Below, piece by piece: positions 44,346 through 55,731 of a DNA stretch of 64,000 nt. A model generated the notes under the pieces. The model saw nothing but the letters and a program-made list of their open reading frames with translations, searched no databases and had not been told where the DNA came from. Each line of letters begins with the position of its first letter. The first letter of the stretch is position 1. A program made the translations under genes and the position numbers. Origin of the DNA: Phaseolus vulgaris (taxonomy: Eukaryota; Streptophyta; Magnoliopsida; Fabales; Fabaceae); the NCBI RefSeq assembly GCF_000499845.2, contig NC_023750.2, positions 13,023,285 through 13,087,284 of the forward strand. Reading direction: 5' to 3'.

Positions 44346-46936
44346 CTAGTCTTCAGAAGGAACAATCTTCCCATCCACCACCTCGTTGTTCAGAGACACC
44401 ATGGAGAGGTCCAGATCAGGATATTGGCAGGCGAACTGCTCCAAGGCGGCGTCAAACCCAGCAGCGAGAATTTGGGCGGAGCTCATCTCGAGTTCTTCAA
44501 TCTGCTTCTTGAGCCCCTCATTCTGCTGCTTCAGTTCTTCGGCTCCCTCCCGAGCTTGAAGAAGGTCTTCAGTAACCCTCTTGTTCTCCGCCTGCGCTTG
44601 GACCAGCTTTGCGGCGATTCCTTCGTTTTCCTTTCTGGCCTCGGCGAGCTTGGCCATGGTGTCGTCTCTCTCCTTTTCAACCTTCCCCAAGAAGACCTCC
44701 CGATCTGCTGACCTCTTCTCAAGGGTTTTTACCTTGGCGGCATCTGCTTTGATCGACGCCTCCAGGTCAGCCACCTTGACGCGATAGGGGACCAGCTTGC
44801 TCTCTAGCTCGATCTTCTCTTGAGCTAGGAGTTGCACCTTATGGCGTAGATCGGTGGCCTTCTTGCGCGCCACCCGAAGCTCGGTGCTCATGGCATCCTC
44901 CACTCGGGAATGATCGATTTCAGCCAGCATGAGGTTGCAGGACAACTTCTCCGCCTCAATCCTTATTGTGCGATTCTCCTCTTGGAGCATGAAGATGTCA
45001 TCCTGGAGTTTTTTGCTGGAAGTCTCCACAGCTTTTGATACGATGGAGGGAAAATCCTCTGCCATCATCTTGAGTTTTGCTGAGAAGGGTTCCCACACTT
45101 TTTTGACCTCAAGGGAGAGGTTTGCTCGTGGGGGCACCAGGGGAGCCTGTTGCTGGTTCTCGCCACCACCTTCTTGAGTTGGCTGTTGAGTGGGAGCTTC
45201 TTGGCGTGGTGGCGACGACGGGGATTCGGTGATGATGATAGGCGAGTTGTGAGCACCTTCATCCCCGCCTGGTGCGGCTTCCGCGGTTGAGGCGGTTGAA
45301 GGAGGACCCCCTACAGCAGATACATATGGCGTGGAGGCGCTCGGGGGGTTCTCCATAAAGTTGGGCTCAGCAGCCTCAACCACAGGAAATGTCGCCGCCA
45401 AGGGAACTGCTTGGACTGGCGATGTGGGAACTGGGGGAGGAAGCAGTGTTGGAGGTGGAGTTGGCGTGGAAGGTGGTGTTGATGTTGGAGGAGGAGGTGG
45501 AGCAGGTGGTGAAGAAGGCGCCACCCTCTTCCTCTTGGTGATAAGGCCATCTTCAGTTGCCTCATCATCTTCTTCTTCATCCTCTTAGACCACCTGAGGG
45601 GTTTTCCTCTTTGGCTTCCTGAGGATGAGCTTCTTGCGTTGTTGGGCGGGCTGGGCCTCTGAAGGAGCTGGGCCTTTAGGGGGCGATCTGCTCTGGGCAG
45701 CGGCGATCTCCACCACTGAATTGGGCACAGTTTGGGAGCCCGATGCCAACCCATGGGCTCGGGCGAGCGCCCTCAATTCAGCCAGTTTTCCCTTGCCCAA
45801 CATGAGATCTACATAATACGAAGGTATACAGGTCAGCTCAGAGACAGAAATAAACACATGAGTAAGTATGCAAATGAGGCAAACAAATGATGCAGAAAAT
45901 AAAACCCAAGTCTTGTGCACAACAGACAAGACGCCCAGCAGCAGTTAACAGAGGTACAGCACAGGGCAAAGACTTAAACGTTGAAGCACTAACCTATGCG
46001 AGCCTCGAGTTGATCTTCGAAGAACTCGAAGGAGATGAGCGCAGTGGTGAGGAAAGTGATGTTGGCGTCTGCCACGCTCTTCCAGAAGAGGCACAGATCT
46101 TTGTCCAAGGCTCCCATGTTGTCAGGGCTTCTTGGCCTCCTGAAGCTTCCCTTGGATTCTTTATTTCCCTTGTTTACCCAATACAAGGGAAAGCCGTCGA
46201 GCAGCGAGGCGTCCTGGTCGTTTGGGCGCACTTGGACAAATTTGCCTTTCCAATCCTTGTAGGATTGCTGGAAGATAGAGAAGATCGACCTCCCGGCAAT
46301 CCCGTTCAGACTCGCCCAAAGGCGATCTCCTGGATGCTTAGCTTCAAAAAGGAAAAGGAAAACGTCCACTGACGCTGGCAGTCCCAGATGTGCGCACATG
46401 ATCTGAAACGCCCGCACGAATGCCCAGCTGTTGGGATGGAGCTGGGCGGCGGCGATGTCGAGCTCGGTTAGTAGCTCCCTTTCGAAACGAGTGAAGGGAA
46501 ACCTAAGTTTCACCTTCTTGAATAAGGTGGTGTATATGAAGCAGAACAACTCGCCGTTATTCCCTTTGTCGTCTACATAAACTGGCACGTCGGGGGGGCA
46601 AGGTAGCACCATCATCTTGTCGTGGTGCTCCTTGTGGAACGACAGGTGGGGCTTGTCCCCTTTCTTCAATCGAAGAACTGTCCCAGCAGAATTTACTGAA
46701 GAAGTCTCCTTCAGCAAAGTCGAGTTGGCCCAGGGGTATAGCATCTTATAATCTGGGGTAGGGATGGAGGCTCCTCCGACGATCGGTGGAGTAGCCTGAG
46801 CCAGGTCAGGGCGAGAGGTTGCAGGCCTCTCAGCCTGGGAAGAAGAAGCACCAGGTGCTCGTGGTGGGTTATGAGCTGGAGACGAAGGGTTTCGTGACGA
46901 GGGAGGAGGATTTGGGGTGATCTTTGAGCGAGCCAT
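44346..46936 (-). pseudogene. Antisense gene of element 2, two exons, one stop
   Basis: Exon 1 46936-45994 has the same 943 nt as in element 1 (MARSKITPNPPPSSRNPSSP...). The intron 45993-45809 (185 nt) has GT-AG ends and the same phase; the joined protein reads ...EARI-D-LMLGKGKLAEL. Exon 2 runs to a TAG at 44346-44348, with one in-frame TAA at 45587-45585, where element 1 has His (VHEEEEED). Apart from that stop the frame is open, including the Pro-rich part, basic patches (KKLILRKPKRK, TKRKRV) and C-terminal coiled coil. Truncated, the product would keep the globular domain. Confidence 0.82.
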
Positions 46937-47517
46937 CGCGGAAACTGCAAAGGAAAAAGAAAGGGAAAGGTGAGCAGGGTTCGCAGAGGCTGGCTCGATC
47001 GTGAAAGAAGGATGAAAAAACGAACGAACGAAGGTTCGTTGTAATGGAGACGAAGCCCTAAGTTACGAGAAGGGAGAAACAGAAGAAACAACCCACAGCG
47101 TATGCACCAGACAGTTAATGGATGATGCGAATCGGTTAAAATGCAGGAAAACTCAGCAGAAGAAGTAAAGGGAGTACCTTTCTACGATCAGAAGAACGAT
47201 GAAGGAAGTTGAGAATCCAGAAGGTTGAAGAGCGTCGTGGGTTTTCGCAGAAGAAACTCAGAGCGTTTGAGAAAGCAAAGAGGTGATGGAACAGTAGAAG
47301 TGAAATGGGTTTAAGGGTTTTTCAAATGGTTTTTGGAAGCGCAAACGACAACTAAAGGCAACCGTAGATGAAGCCACGTGTCGAAAGATTGGAAGAGTGT
47401 TTGGTGGAGCGTCAGGAAAGCAGAAAGTACAAACGTTTGGAATTCTGCGCCAGCGCCACGTAGATCGGTAGTGACGTGACTCCTTTAGTCTTTTCGCTGG
47501 ACAAGTCTTCACTTAAG

Positions 47518-47530
47518 ACTGGGGGGCTTG
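47518..47530 (+). promoter_or_regulatory. Polypurine tract of element 2
   Basis: ACTGGGGGGCTTG directly before the LTR at 47531. Confidence 0.75.
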
Positions 47531-48417
47531 TGTACCGCCCTGGTAGTCGGGAGTAATGACGTGGCGTCGAGCCATTATATAGGCGTGTTGGATGGGACAC
47601 CTGGCTGGCAGAAGGGGAGGAAGTCGGGGGGTTCGCCTAGTCGCCAGTTATTAAGTTGGCGTGCTCCGATCTCCATCATGCCTAAACCGGCGGTCACCGA
47701 GTTGAAGATGAAGTCGCCAGATGTGAACCCAGGCGACCAAGTGATTAGAGATCGCTGAAACAAGGACATCGCCGAAGATGAAGGAAGATAGGCATTTCCC
47801 AGCTGGCCAGAGGATGAGGTCGGGGGACAGCTTACTTGAACATGTACGGTGAAACAGGTAGCGCAGATCATGAAGGCGGTCGGCGAGACCACAGGGAAGG
47901 TATGTACGAAGGCACCCGAACTCGCCATCCTGAAGAGATCACGCTCCAAGGCAACTATGCACTGAGTATATCATGCATAAGTAACTTAGCCAAAGAAGAG
48001 TCAGAAGTAGCGCCCAAGTCAAGGATGCTCCAGATGATGGCACGTGTACAGCTGGATGCGAGCCACGTGTCCAGATGTGTAACTGCCAGGAGAGAGAAAG
48101 TGCCCAGGTATATAAGAGTTTCCAACGAACTTCTGAGGTACGCACGTTTTGATTGTTTTCTTTACGCTTGCGAGTCTTGAGTACACTGAGAGAGAACTGG
48201 TCACGGTTCCTTAGAGTTCTTGAGTTTTACTCTTAAGTAATTGGTGGTTCAGTCACTGACTTGGGCGTCGGAGCGTGATCGGCCGCAGCGGCGCCGTTTC
48301 GTCTTTTGCAGGGTTCTTGAGGTGGATCGCGGTGAAGGACGGAGGCTAACACGGCGCAGAAGTCGATCCAAGTTTGACGAGGCAAAGCTCCAGCGTTTCG
48401 GTCAACAGGCAGGATCA
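47531..48417 (+). repeat. 3' LTR of element 2 (887 bp)
   Basis: Same length as the 5' LTR. Differences seen: G/A in 'ggtagtcggg', C/G in 'ttcgcctagtc', T/C in 'gatcgctgaaa', G/A in 'ctccagatgatgg', and three changes near 'cgcacgttttgat...tacgcttgc'. Confidence 0.93.
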
Positions 48418-48422
48418 ATTAC

Positions 48423-49270
48423 TTTAAAGAGCTTAAAACAATTTTAACTAAAATTGACATGCATGAAAGTGAGGAGTCCAAAATTGTTAGATTTGTAACT
48501 GGATTGAGAAGGAACATCCAAGATGTGGTAGAACTTTATGAGTATTCATCATTAGAAAAATTGGTTCACCTTGCCATCAAGGTTGAATCCCAACTTTCAA
48601 AGAAAACTCATTTCAAAAACTCTCATAATGATGGCTACTACCATTCATCTTGGAAAAACAAAAACAAAACTTCTTCGAAAACTTTTCCTTCAAATGTTGA
48701 GAAAGATTCCACTTACAATCGTAGACATTCTAAACCCTCCACTTCTACACCTAAGTTACCTACCAAAACCTCAAGTAAAAAGTGTTTTAAATGTTTAGGT
48801 TTTGGGCATATTGCATCTAATTGCCCTTCTAAGAGAAATATGATGGTTAAAGGGGGGGGGGTGTCATGAGTGATCATAGCTCACAAGGTTTAGGTCCCCT
48901 ACCTCTTCTAGATCCCCAAGTGAGGAAAAAAGTGGGATTCCATGTGAAGGAGACTAATTAGTAGTGAGGCGCATGCTAGGCCTAGTTTTAAAACCTTTTG
49001 ATGAAAGTCAAAGGGAAAACATTTTCCATACTAGGTGCCTCATTATGATAAGTTGTGCTCCTTAATTGTGGATGGGGGGAGTTGTGCAAACGTGGCAAGC
49101 ACAAGAGTGGTATACAAACTTGGGTTATCTACCATCTCTCATTCAAAGCCCTACAAACTTCAATGATTAAGTGAAGAGGGGGAAATAGTAGTAAACAAGC
49201 ATATCCTCATAGCCTTTTCTATTGGTAAATATAAGGATGAGGTCTTGTGTGATGTTCTCCCTATGGAAGC
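48423..49270 (+). pseudogene. Gag C-terminal part and protease start of element 0
   Basis: Resumes the gag frame: ESEESKIVRFVTGLRRNIQD, then zinc knuckle CFKCLGFGHIASNC (from 48783). After a shift and stops, LCSLIVDGGSCANVAST (about 49047-49100) is the protease active-site region with DGG, and KYKDEVLCDVLPMEA ends at the solo LTR. Element 3 has the same order of parts in one open frame. Confidence 0.85.
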
Positions 49271-50167
49271 TGATCCTGCCTGTTGACCGAAACGCTGGAG
49301 CTTTGCCTCGTCAAACTTGGATCGACTTCTGCGCCGTGTTAGCCTCCGTCCTTCACCGCGATCCACCTCAAGAACCCTGCAAAAGACGAAACGGTGCCGC
49401 TGCGGCCGATCACGCTCCGACGCCCAAGTCAGCGACTGAACCACCAATTACTTAAGACTAAAACTCAAAAACACTCTAAGGAACCGTAACCAGTTCTCTC
49501 TCAGCGTACTCTCGTTCTCGCAGTTGTAAAGAAGTAATCTAAACGCGTGCGTACCTCAGAAGTTCGTTGGAAACTCTTATATACCTGGGCACTTTCTTTC
49601 TCCTGGCAGTTACACATCTGGACACGTGGCTCATATCCAGCTGTACACGTGCCATCATCTGGAGCATCCTTGACTTGGGCGCCACTTCTTACTCTTCAGG
49701 GTTTTGGCTAAGTTACTTATGCATGACACAACTCAGTGCATAGTTGCCTTGGAGCATGATCTCTTCTGGGTGGCGAGTTCGGGTGCCTTCGTACACACCT
49801 TCCCTGTGGTCTCGCCGGCCGCTTTCATTATCTGTCATACCTGCTTCACCGTGTATGTTCAAGTGTACTATCTCCCGAGCTCATCCTCTGGCCAACTGGG
49901 GAAATGACCATCTGCCCTCATCTTCGGCGATGTCCTTGTTTCGGCGATCTCTAATCACTTGGTCGCCTGGGTTCACATCTGGCGACTTCATCTTCAACCC
50001 GGTGACCGCCGGTTCAGGTATGCTGGAGATCGGAGCACGCCAACTTAATAACTGGCGATTACACGAGCCTCCCGACTTCCTTCCCTTCTGTCAGCCAGGT
50101 GTCCCATCAACACGCCTATACAATAGCCTGATGCCACGTCATCACTTCCGACTACCAGGGCGGTACA
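49271..50167 (-). mobile_element. Solo LTR of the element-2 family, reverse orientation
   Basis: Plus-strand ends TGATCCTGCCTGTTGACC and CAGGGCGGTACA are the reverse complement of the element 2 LTR. Target duplications GAAGC lie at 49266-49270 and 50168-50172. Removing it joins PMEA to THILLGRP, the protease reading of element 0. It is moderately diverged from the LTRs of element 2. Confidence 0.92.
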
Positions 50168-50172
50168 GAAGC

Positions 50173-52054
50173 TACACATATTCTTTTGGGTAGGCCATGA
50201 CAATATGATAGGAAAAACCTACATGATGGCCTTACTAACAAAATCTCTTTCACCTTCCATGGGCATAAGATCACACTAAAATCTCTCTTTCCAAAATAAG
50301 TCCATGAGGACCAACTTAAAATGAAAGAAAAGAGAGAAAAAGAAAAAGAAAAAAAAATAGTTCTAAGAGAAGCCTTCTCATTTCATCACAAGAGGTTAAA
50401 AAGGTAATGCTTTCACAAAAGTCTATTTTTCATAGCTTTTCCAAAGAAAACCCTTAGGAGTGAGTCGGCGGTAGATAGTCCTAAGTGCTTGAAAATTTGG
50501 TAAAAGAGTTTGAAGATGTCTTTCAGGATCCCCCTTAAAGGACTACCTCCTATAAGGGGAATTGAACACCATATCGACTTCATACTCGGGGCTTCTTTAC
50601 CAAATAGGCCATATAGAACCAATCCAACTGAGGCCAAGGAAATTCCACAACAAGTGGAGAGTTTAATAGATAAGGGGTGGGTGCAAGATAGTATGAGTCC
50701 TTGTGCTATACCTGTGATTCTTGTCCATAAAAAGGATGGGAGTTGGAGGATGTGTACGGATTTCCGAGCAATAAACAACATAGCCATTAAGTATAGGCAT
50801 CCCATTCCTAGATTAGATGACTTGTTGGATGAGTTACATGGGTCTCAAATATTTACCAAAATTTATCTTAAGACTGGTTATAACCAAATCCGGATTAAAC
50901 TGGGGGATGAATGGAAAACCACCTTTAAGAGCAAGTTTGGTTTATATGAGTGGTTAGTCATGCCCTTTGGCTTAACCAATGCTCCAAGCACCTTCATGCG
51001 ACTTATGCACCATGTCCCAAGGCCTTTCATTGGCAAGTTTGTAGTGGTCTATTTTGATGACATTCTCATCTATAGCTTGTCTTTAGAGGACCATGAGAAG
51101 CATGTTAGGCAAGTGTTGGAAACCCTTATGAAGGAAAAATTGTATGCTAATCCGAAAAAGTGTGTGTTTGCAATAGATCACATAGACTTCCTAGGGTTTG
51201 TTGTGAGTTTTAAAGGGGTGCATGTGGATGATGAAAAGGTTGCAACAATTAGACATTGGCCCACATCCACCAATGTTAGTGAGGTACGAAGCTTTCATGG
51301 CCTTGTTGGTTTCTATAGGAGGTTTGTGAAAGACTTTAGTACCATTGCCGCACCTCTCAATGCCATAGTAAAGAAGGATGTGGTGTTTAAACGAGGCCAA
51401 GAATAAGAAAAAGCTTTTGAAACTTTGAAAGATAAATGGACTAAGGCACCCATTTTAGCACTCCCTAACTTTACTAAGACATTTGAAGTTGTATGTGATG
51501 CCTCCAACATAGGCATTGGGGCTATCCTCCTTCAAGAGGGTCACCCCATAGGTTATTTTAGTAAGAAACTCAAGGGGAGTCATCTCAATTACTCTACCTA
51601 TGAGAAAAAGCTTTATGCTCTTGTGAGAGCCTTGCAAAATTGGCAACACTGCCTTTTTCCAAAGGACTTTGTGATCCATAGTGACCATGAATCCCTTAAG
51701 TATTTGAAAGGACAAAGCAAGCTCAACAAGAGACATGCCAAATGGGTAGAGTTCATTGAGCAATTTCCTTATGTGATCAAACATAAGCAAGGTAAAGCTA
51801 ATGTGGTTGCGGATGCTCTTTCAAGACGACACACCTTGCTAAATGTTTTGGATACTAAATTTTTAGGCTTTGATCACATAAAGGAAATCTATAAGGATGA
51901 CCTTGATTTCTCTCACATCTATCAAGAGTGCTCAAAGGGAGGAAACAAATAATTCTTCATACATGATGATTTTCTATTTAAAGGGAAAAGACTTTGTGTT
52001 CCCCAAGGGTCTTTAAGGAAATCAGTTGTTAGAGAGGCACATGAGGGTGGTCTT
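50173..52054 (+). pseudogene. Protease end, RT and RNase H of element 0
   Basis: After ILLGRP, a degraded linker leads to RT (50510-51406): [63 protein letters not shown] at 51404-51406 separates it from RNase H (51425-51952): [54 protein letters not shown]. The catalytic acidic residues seem present. The next part, REAHEGGL, starts the integrase zinc region and is cut at 52054. The stops rule out a functional polyprotein. Confidence 0.88.
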
Positions 52055-53138
52055 TGTTAGAATATATGGCCTTTAACAAGAGGGAGGGTGAATTGTTTAT
52101 GAAACATTTTCGCAAACTTTGAAGGTATAATGAAGTTCAATGCAGAATCACAAATATAAAAATCCAGAAAGCAATCAATCAAAAACTGTTGAAGTTGATT
52201 GTCAGAAAATCGATCGGTTGTTTTTGTGATTCAACCGATTGTTTTTATCAGCAAAGTTAAAAACAACTTAAAAGCATAATTTAATGAGTTTAGGGCAAGA
52301 GAAAAGCACACAAACAATTTATACTGGTTCACCCTTACCCCATGAGCTACATCCAGTCCCCAGAAACCACTGGTATCTACTATGCAATCAAAATCCAGAT
52401 TACAAACACACCACCAAAGAAGTGACCTTGAACACCTCAAGTCACACACTTCCTTTGGCACACAAATACCACAGAAATTAGAACACCCTCTGATTTTGCA
52501 CTTACATACCAGTATTAAGAAAAAACAAGAGATACAGAGGATTACACTTGATGAAGATCATATCAAAAGATTACAACAATCATATTCCACTTCTTTGAGA
52601 AAACCCAAAAGGTTGAATGCAAATCTTGAAAACTCAAATCTGTTTTCACACTTTCACGAATGTCTAAAAACTGTTATCACTCTTGAGAAGCGTATAACAA
52701 CCTTTTTAAATACTCCAAAAGTTTGTTAAATTTTTTTAAAGCAGGAGTCTATTCAGTTAGAAAACATTTAAAGTTGATTTGCGAACATAACAAAAATTCT
52801 GTTATGGATTTTCAACAAACAATCGGTTGAATTCTCAAAACAACCGATTGAATTAGTTTGACAGCAAAGTCAACCAAGTCAAACAGCTTCAAACCCTTTT
52901 CAAAAATCACTAAGTGTAAACAACCAATTGAAACGATAAAAAAGTGGTTGTTTTTCCACTTCTTTATTATACAATCTTTTTCAAAAAGGTTTTGATTCCA
53001 AACTGTTTTAGATTCAAACAAAGAGTGGATTACTCAATAATCTACCCAGATCCCACCCATACAAGCAGAAACTTCAGTCTTCCATCAAACACCATGGATT
53101 TGGAGACATCAAAGCTTCAAGATCATCCTTGATCAACA
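52055..53138 (-). mobile_element. SIRE-like solo LTR, reverse orientation
   Basis: Plus-strand ends TGTTAGAATATATGGCC and CTTGATCAACA and the motif content match the LTRs of element C, though strongly diverged. Flanks are GTCTT and TTCTT, a 5-bp duplication with one mismatch; removal joins EGGL to MGHF of the element 0 integrase. CAAYCGRTTG pairs occur at 52212/52233 and 52821/52842 (21 bp) and a weak one at 52922/52942. Confidence 0.82.
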
Positions 53139-53143
53139 TTCTT

Positions 53144-53374
53144 ATGGGACATTTTAGGGTAGGTAAAACCTTAGACACATTGCATGAGCATTTCTTTTGA
53201 CCCCACATGCGCAAATCCGTACATAGCTTCTATGATAAGTGTATAACATGTCGGAAGGCTAAGTCTAAGGTGCAACCGCATTGTTTATATACCCCTCTCC
53301 CCATCCTGGACATGCCTTGGGTAGACATTTCCATTGATTTTATTCTAGGTCTTCCCAAGACATCAAAGGGTATG
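53144..53374 (+). pseudogene. Integrase zinc-binding part of element 0
   Basis: Reads MGHFRVGKTLDTLHEHFF, then CITCRKAKSKVQPHCLYTPL and VDISIDFILGLPKTSKG: the HHCC finger and the first catalytic Asp region. Cut at 53374 by element 3; the frame resumes at 58834 after the GTATG duplication. Confidence 0.88.
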
Positions 53375-54390
53375 TGATGAGAATCAACTAAAGGTGGCTT
53401 TTTATAATGAAGAACAAGATCATTCGCCTTCACATTTAAAGTTTTTCTTGTTAATCTTTGCAAAAGATAAAGCCCAAGCCCAAGCCCAAGCCCAAGCCCA
53501 AGAAGGCCAAAGCCCACAAAAGCCCAAAGACCATCCCATGAAGGGCAATGCCAAGTTTTAAATAAATATTGTTTAGAAAGGTGCTTAGAGGGAAACATTA
53601 GAAACCTCTATTGTTAAAGCATCTTTTAGTCTTTAGTTAAGAGTCTTAGGGGGGGTGTATTAGTAGATAGGTGTAGGAGTAAATAAGGAGGTGCCAAAGT
53701 GAGAGAAAGGATCACACCTTCCTCATGCCTTGTTTTAGGCGCAAATTCTAGAAGCTTTTTGGGAGGGAGTTTTTTTGAATTTGTGTAGCTTACATTTCAG
53801 CACCTTAGGCTATAAATAGAGGTGCTCTCTTTGTAAAATTCAGATTTGAATTTTATCTAAAGAAACTATACTCAAAATTGGAGTGAGCATTTGGAGAGCT
53901 TTGAGCTTCTTCTCTAGTCTTATCTTGAAGGACCATGGTTTCCTCAAGTGGCGGCTTCCACACTCATCTAGGAGCATCCATTCTTCTAGTGGCGTGATCA
54001 TCCAACCATTCCTCCATCTTCATGAGCATTCTCTTCTCCTTCCTTTCTTCTTCTTCAATTTGTTCTTGTTGCCTTGAGTTTTGAGTTGTTTTTGTTTCGG
54101 TTCCTTTAATTTTCCAGCACCTATTTTCTGTTTGCTTCACAATTCTGTTCGGTACTTTTATTTTTTAATTCAATTCTGTTCGGTCTCTTCTTTTCATTCT
54201 CATTTGTTGATTCAATTTGACAATATTTGGTTCATCCAAATGAGTTTGGGATTTGGTACTTGTTATTGGTGAGTTCTTGAACTTAGAACCATGATCCAAC
54301 TTCTAAGAAAGTGCCTCTACATTTTCCAGCTCAAGGTGATTCCTCAAAGTGTCAAGAATCTTGTTCTATGTAGCTATTGGAATCACATCA
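53375..54390 (+). repeat. 5' LTR of element 3 (1016 bp)
   Basis: TGATGAGAATCAACTAAAGG to GGAATCACATCA. TATA box TATAAATAG at 53811-53819. Contains five copies of AGCCCA at 53471-53500. Confidence 0.95.
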
Positions 54391-54392
54391 TG

Positions 54393-54409
54393 TGGTATCA
54401 TGAGTCTTA
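54393..54409 (+). promoter_or_regulatory. Primer-binding site of element 3, tRNA-iMet type
   Basis: TGGTATCATGAGTCTTA, two bases after the LTR; the first eight bases match the initiator-Met site and an inserted T follows. Confidence 0.75.
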
Positions 54410-55731
54410 GGTTCATTCTTGTTTAATTGTTGAGTTGTGTGCACTTTATTTCAAGAGCTCTTTAATTTTTCTTGCAATTTAAGTTTCTGTTTTAGAATTT
54501 TAATTGAGTATTCTTGCTGTTTTTCTTTTGCTCCAAGTGTTTGTGGAAAGGTTTATGGCACTCATAATTCTTATGAGTATGGTTGCTCTTTTGGAATGGC
54601 ATTATCCTTCCTAGAGTTTACCTTAAGCTTCCTTCCACTTGTTACAATTTGTGTTGTGTCTTTTAATTTTTGAATCTTGTCAAGTTTTGTCTTAGTCATG
54701 TTATTCCATATATGTCATTACTTCTAGTAGTACTTTTATTGTTTTGATTGTTTCTTGCTTTGGTGTCATATAATTTTCTGAATTGATGTTGATCCTTTGT
54801 GCATTTTCTTTTTAGAATTGAGTTCATACTTGTATTCTAGACCTATACAAGTTCCAATACATCATTTTCTATTATGTCTTTGCTAGTTCATCATCCTGTT
54901 TTTTATTCCTATTAGGATTCCTCTGTTTCTGAAAAAAGTGCTTACTGTTTTTCCTTATTGCAACTGATTTACGTACTGTAAAATTCTGAAATTCTGGATT
55001 TGAGATATTCAAAGTGTTAGAAAAGAATAGAAAAAAGAATCATTCAAAAATATGAAGTACACAAAAAATGATAAATAAAATAAAAAAGTGTACATTCCTG
55101 CCGAAAAAAATACGGTAATCTGGCAGTGATTTTAAAAAATTTATTTCTCTCAATTGGCTTACTGTTTTTAATTGATTCCAGTGCCATTATTGAGTTAACA
55201 TCTTGAAGTTTCTGTGGTATAAATTTCATAATCCAGTTCGCTCTACAACGTTCCAGTTAAATCAGTGAATATCAAACACAGTTTGCATAAAAAAAAATTT
55301 CCAGTAGTTAAATTTTTTTGTTTTCTTCATCTACTCTAGTGCTTTTCCTTAGGTATTCTTTTGTGTGCCTACTTTTCTCATTGAGTTCTTTATTTTCTTG
55401 ATTGTCTTTCATTCTTACTCTTTGAGTTTGTCTTACATATAGTATTCCTTTTGCAATTACCTTTCCTTGCTTATACCTTTTCTTGTTTGTCTTTATTGTT
55501 TCTTTGGTTTTGTGGTGGTTTGCTCTTAAGATTGGTGTGCTTGCTTTGACATATTTCTTTTGAGGATTCCAAGGCCTCAAGATCAGATTGGAGCAAGAAC
55601 ATTATTTCTTTGAGAGTGATATCTTTTTTCAGCCTTAAATTCACTTCGGCAGTTTCAATTACCAAGCTCACTGTTTTTGCTAATTTTTAACTTGTTTGCT
55701 GTTTTTGTGTGTTTGCTGTTTTTAATTACAA
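54410..55731 (+). other. Leader of element 3
   Basis: About 1.3 kb of T-rich untranslated sequence between primer site and gag start, with no ORF of note. Confidence 0.7.

Larger units (their letters stand above)
36322..48417 (+). mobile_element. Element 2: Tat-like Ty3/gypsy element (12.1 kb), gag-pol broken
   Basis: Flanked by ATTAC (36317-36321, 48418-48422) and inserted in the gag of element 0, whose frame resumes at 48423. Both LTRs are 887 bp and differ by about seven substitutions by eye. The parts have the same order as in element 1 and are close in sequence, so the two are subfamily members of similar age. Gag-pol has a deletion, two stops and a frameshift. Confidence 0.93.
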
